Shown here in pieces: positions 5,348 through 5,908 of a stretch of DNA of 5,908 nucleotides. A model generated the notes under the pieces. It made no database searches. It was given only the letters and a program-made list of their open reading frames with translations, and was not told the origin of the DNA. Source of the DNA: an uncultured Pseudomonadales bacterium (GTDB lineage: Bacteria; Pseudomonadota; Gammaproteobacteria; Pseudomonadales; IMCC2047); the NCBI GenBank assembly GCA_947258895.1, contig CAMYKE010000101.1:1-5908 (forward strand), written 5' to 3'. Each line of letters opens with the position of its first letter. The stretch's first letter is position 1. Both the position numbers and the translations under genes were made by a program.

Positions 5348-5908
5348 TTAATCATTCAGTCCTAACACTTCCCTGATAAGCGACTCGTCTTTCTCCACTG
5401 AGGCAAAATCGTCAAAGGCTTTTTCGGTCGTGCGAATCAGGTGATTCTTGATAAATTCCGCTCCCTCCCTGGCGCCATCTTCGGGGTGCTTGAGGCAGCA
5501 CTCCCACTCCAGTACCGCCCAGCCGCTGAAGTCGTATTGCGTCAACTTGCTGAAAATCCCCTTGAAGTCGACCTGGCCATCACCCAGCGAGCGAAAACGG
5601 CCCGGCCGATCCTGCCATGACTCATAGCCGCCGTACACTCCTGCCCGGCCCGTAGGGTTGAATTCCGCATCCTTGACGTGAAATGCCTTGATTCGCGCGT
5701 GGTAAATATCGATAAACGCCAGGTAATCCAGCTGCTGCAGCAGGAAATGACTCGGGTCGTAGAGAATGTTGGCGCGCGCATGCTGCCCGGTGGCATCGAG
5801 AAACCGTTCGAAGGTAACCCCGTCAAAGAGGTCTTCGCCCGGATGCAACTCGTAACAGACGTTGACGCCGGCGGTATCGAATTCGTCGAGAATGGGCAGC
5901 CAGCGACG
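5348..5908 (-). CDS. Xylose-isomerase-like TIM-barrel protein, C-terminal part
   Basis: The frame stays open to the right edge, so 186 C-terminal residues are visible and the start is outside the window; a TTG at 5848 is an internal Leu codon, not a start. It is a sugar phosphate isomerase/epimerase superfamily protein of a subgroup often encoded beside Gfo/Idh/MocA-type sugar oxidoreductases. Visible landmarks are CYELHPGEDLFDG (18-30), NILYDPSHF (47-55), FIDIYHARIKAFHVKDAEF (65-83), GVYGGY (90-95), SLGDGQVDF (107-115) and AVLEWECC (131-138). E20, D51, H77 and E134 fit the Glu-Asp-His-Glu metal set of this barrel family. The exact reaction is unknown; isomerisation or epimerisation of a free or oxidised sugar is most likely. 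It is not a duplicate of the exported barrel downstream: the motif wording and C-terminal tail differ. An oxidoreductase gene further upstream would fit. Confidence 0.92.
   Translation of the reverse strand, partial: RRWLPILDEFDTAGVNVCYELHPGEDLFDGVTFERFLDATGQHARANILYDPSHFLLQQLDYLAFIDIYHARIKAFHVKDAEFNPTGRAGVYGGYESWQDRPGRFRSLGDGQVDFKGIFSKLTQYDFSGWAVLEWECCLKHPEDGAREGAEFIKNHLIRTTEKAFDDFASVEKDESLIREVLGLND

Noticed and set aside
1..5908. CRISPR arrays, tRNA or rRNA genes, riboswitches, intact insertion sequences, toxin-antitoxin or defence genes.
   Set aside because: No regularly spaced repeats, cloverleaf, conserved RNA core, transposase or defence-type motif was seen on either strand.

Overview
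The window looks like chromosomal DNA of a marine or environmental gammaproteobacterium. This rests on moderate GC, the style of the encoded proteins, and a repeat word I associate with that class; no rRNA or species-level marker is present, so the placement is inference. It holds six protein genes. Two are cut by the window edges. The genes form two convergent blocks that meet at about 3005-3138.

Left block, plus strand (1-3004): a molybdenum hydroxylase region. It starts with the C-terminal 290 residues of an IorB-type molybdopterin-binding subunit (xanthine dehydrogenase / isoquinoline 1-oxidoreductase family). A 478-base stretch without a recognisable gene follows. Then come an XdhC/CoxI-type maturation factor and a MocA-type molybdenum cofactor cytidylyltransferase, 27 bases apart. 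Together these fit one enzyme and its cofactor supply: MocA makes the cytosine dinucleotide form of the cofactor, the XdhC-like protein carries, protects or sulfurates it, and the hydroxylase uses it. The substrate cannot be read from the sequence.

Right block, minus strand (5908 down to 3139): two different xylose-isomerase-like TIM-barrel proteins (the 'sugar phosphate isomerase/epimerase' superfamily) and a methyltransferase-fold protein. The first TIM-barrel protein is cut by the right edge and shows no export signal in the visible part. The second has a clear Sec signal peptide. The methyltransferase-fold protein (COG4798-like) also appears to have a signal peptide. A 346-base gap between the two TIM-barrel genes contains a neat stem-loop and what may be a decayed, frameshifted small gene. 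A 195-base gap before the methyltransferase gene carries a word that I recognise as a dispersed gammaproteobacterial repeat, probably linked to REP-type or Y1 transposases.

The least ordinary points are the two predicted exported proteins of fold classes usually found in the cytoplasm (a sugar-isomerase barrel and a SAM-binding fold), the repeat that creates a false N-terminal extension on the methyltransferase, and the two gene-poor gaps. I see no CRISPR array, tRNA, rRNA, intact insertion sequence, phage gene or clear defence system. Nothing here compels the claim of a wholly new system.
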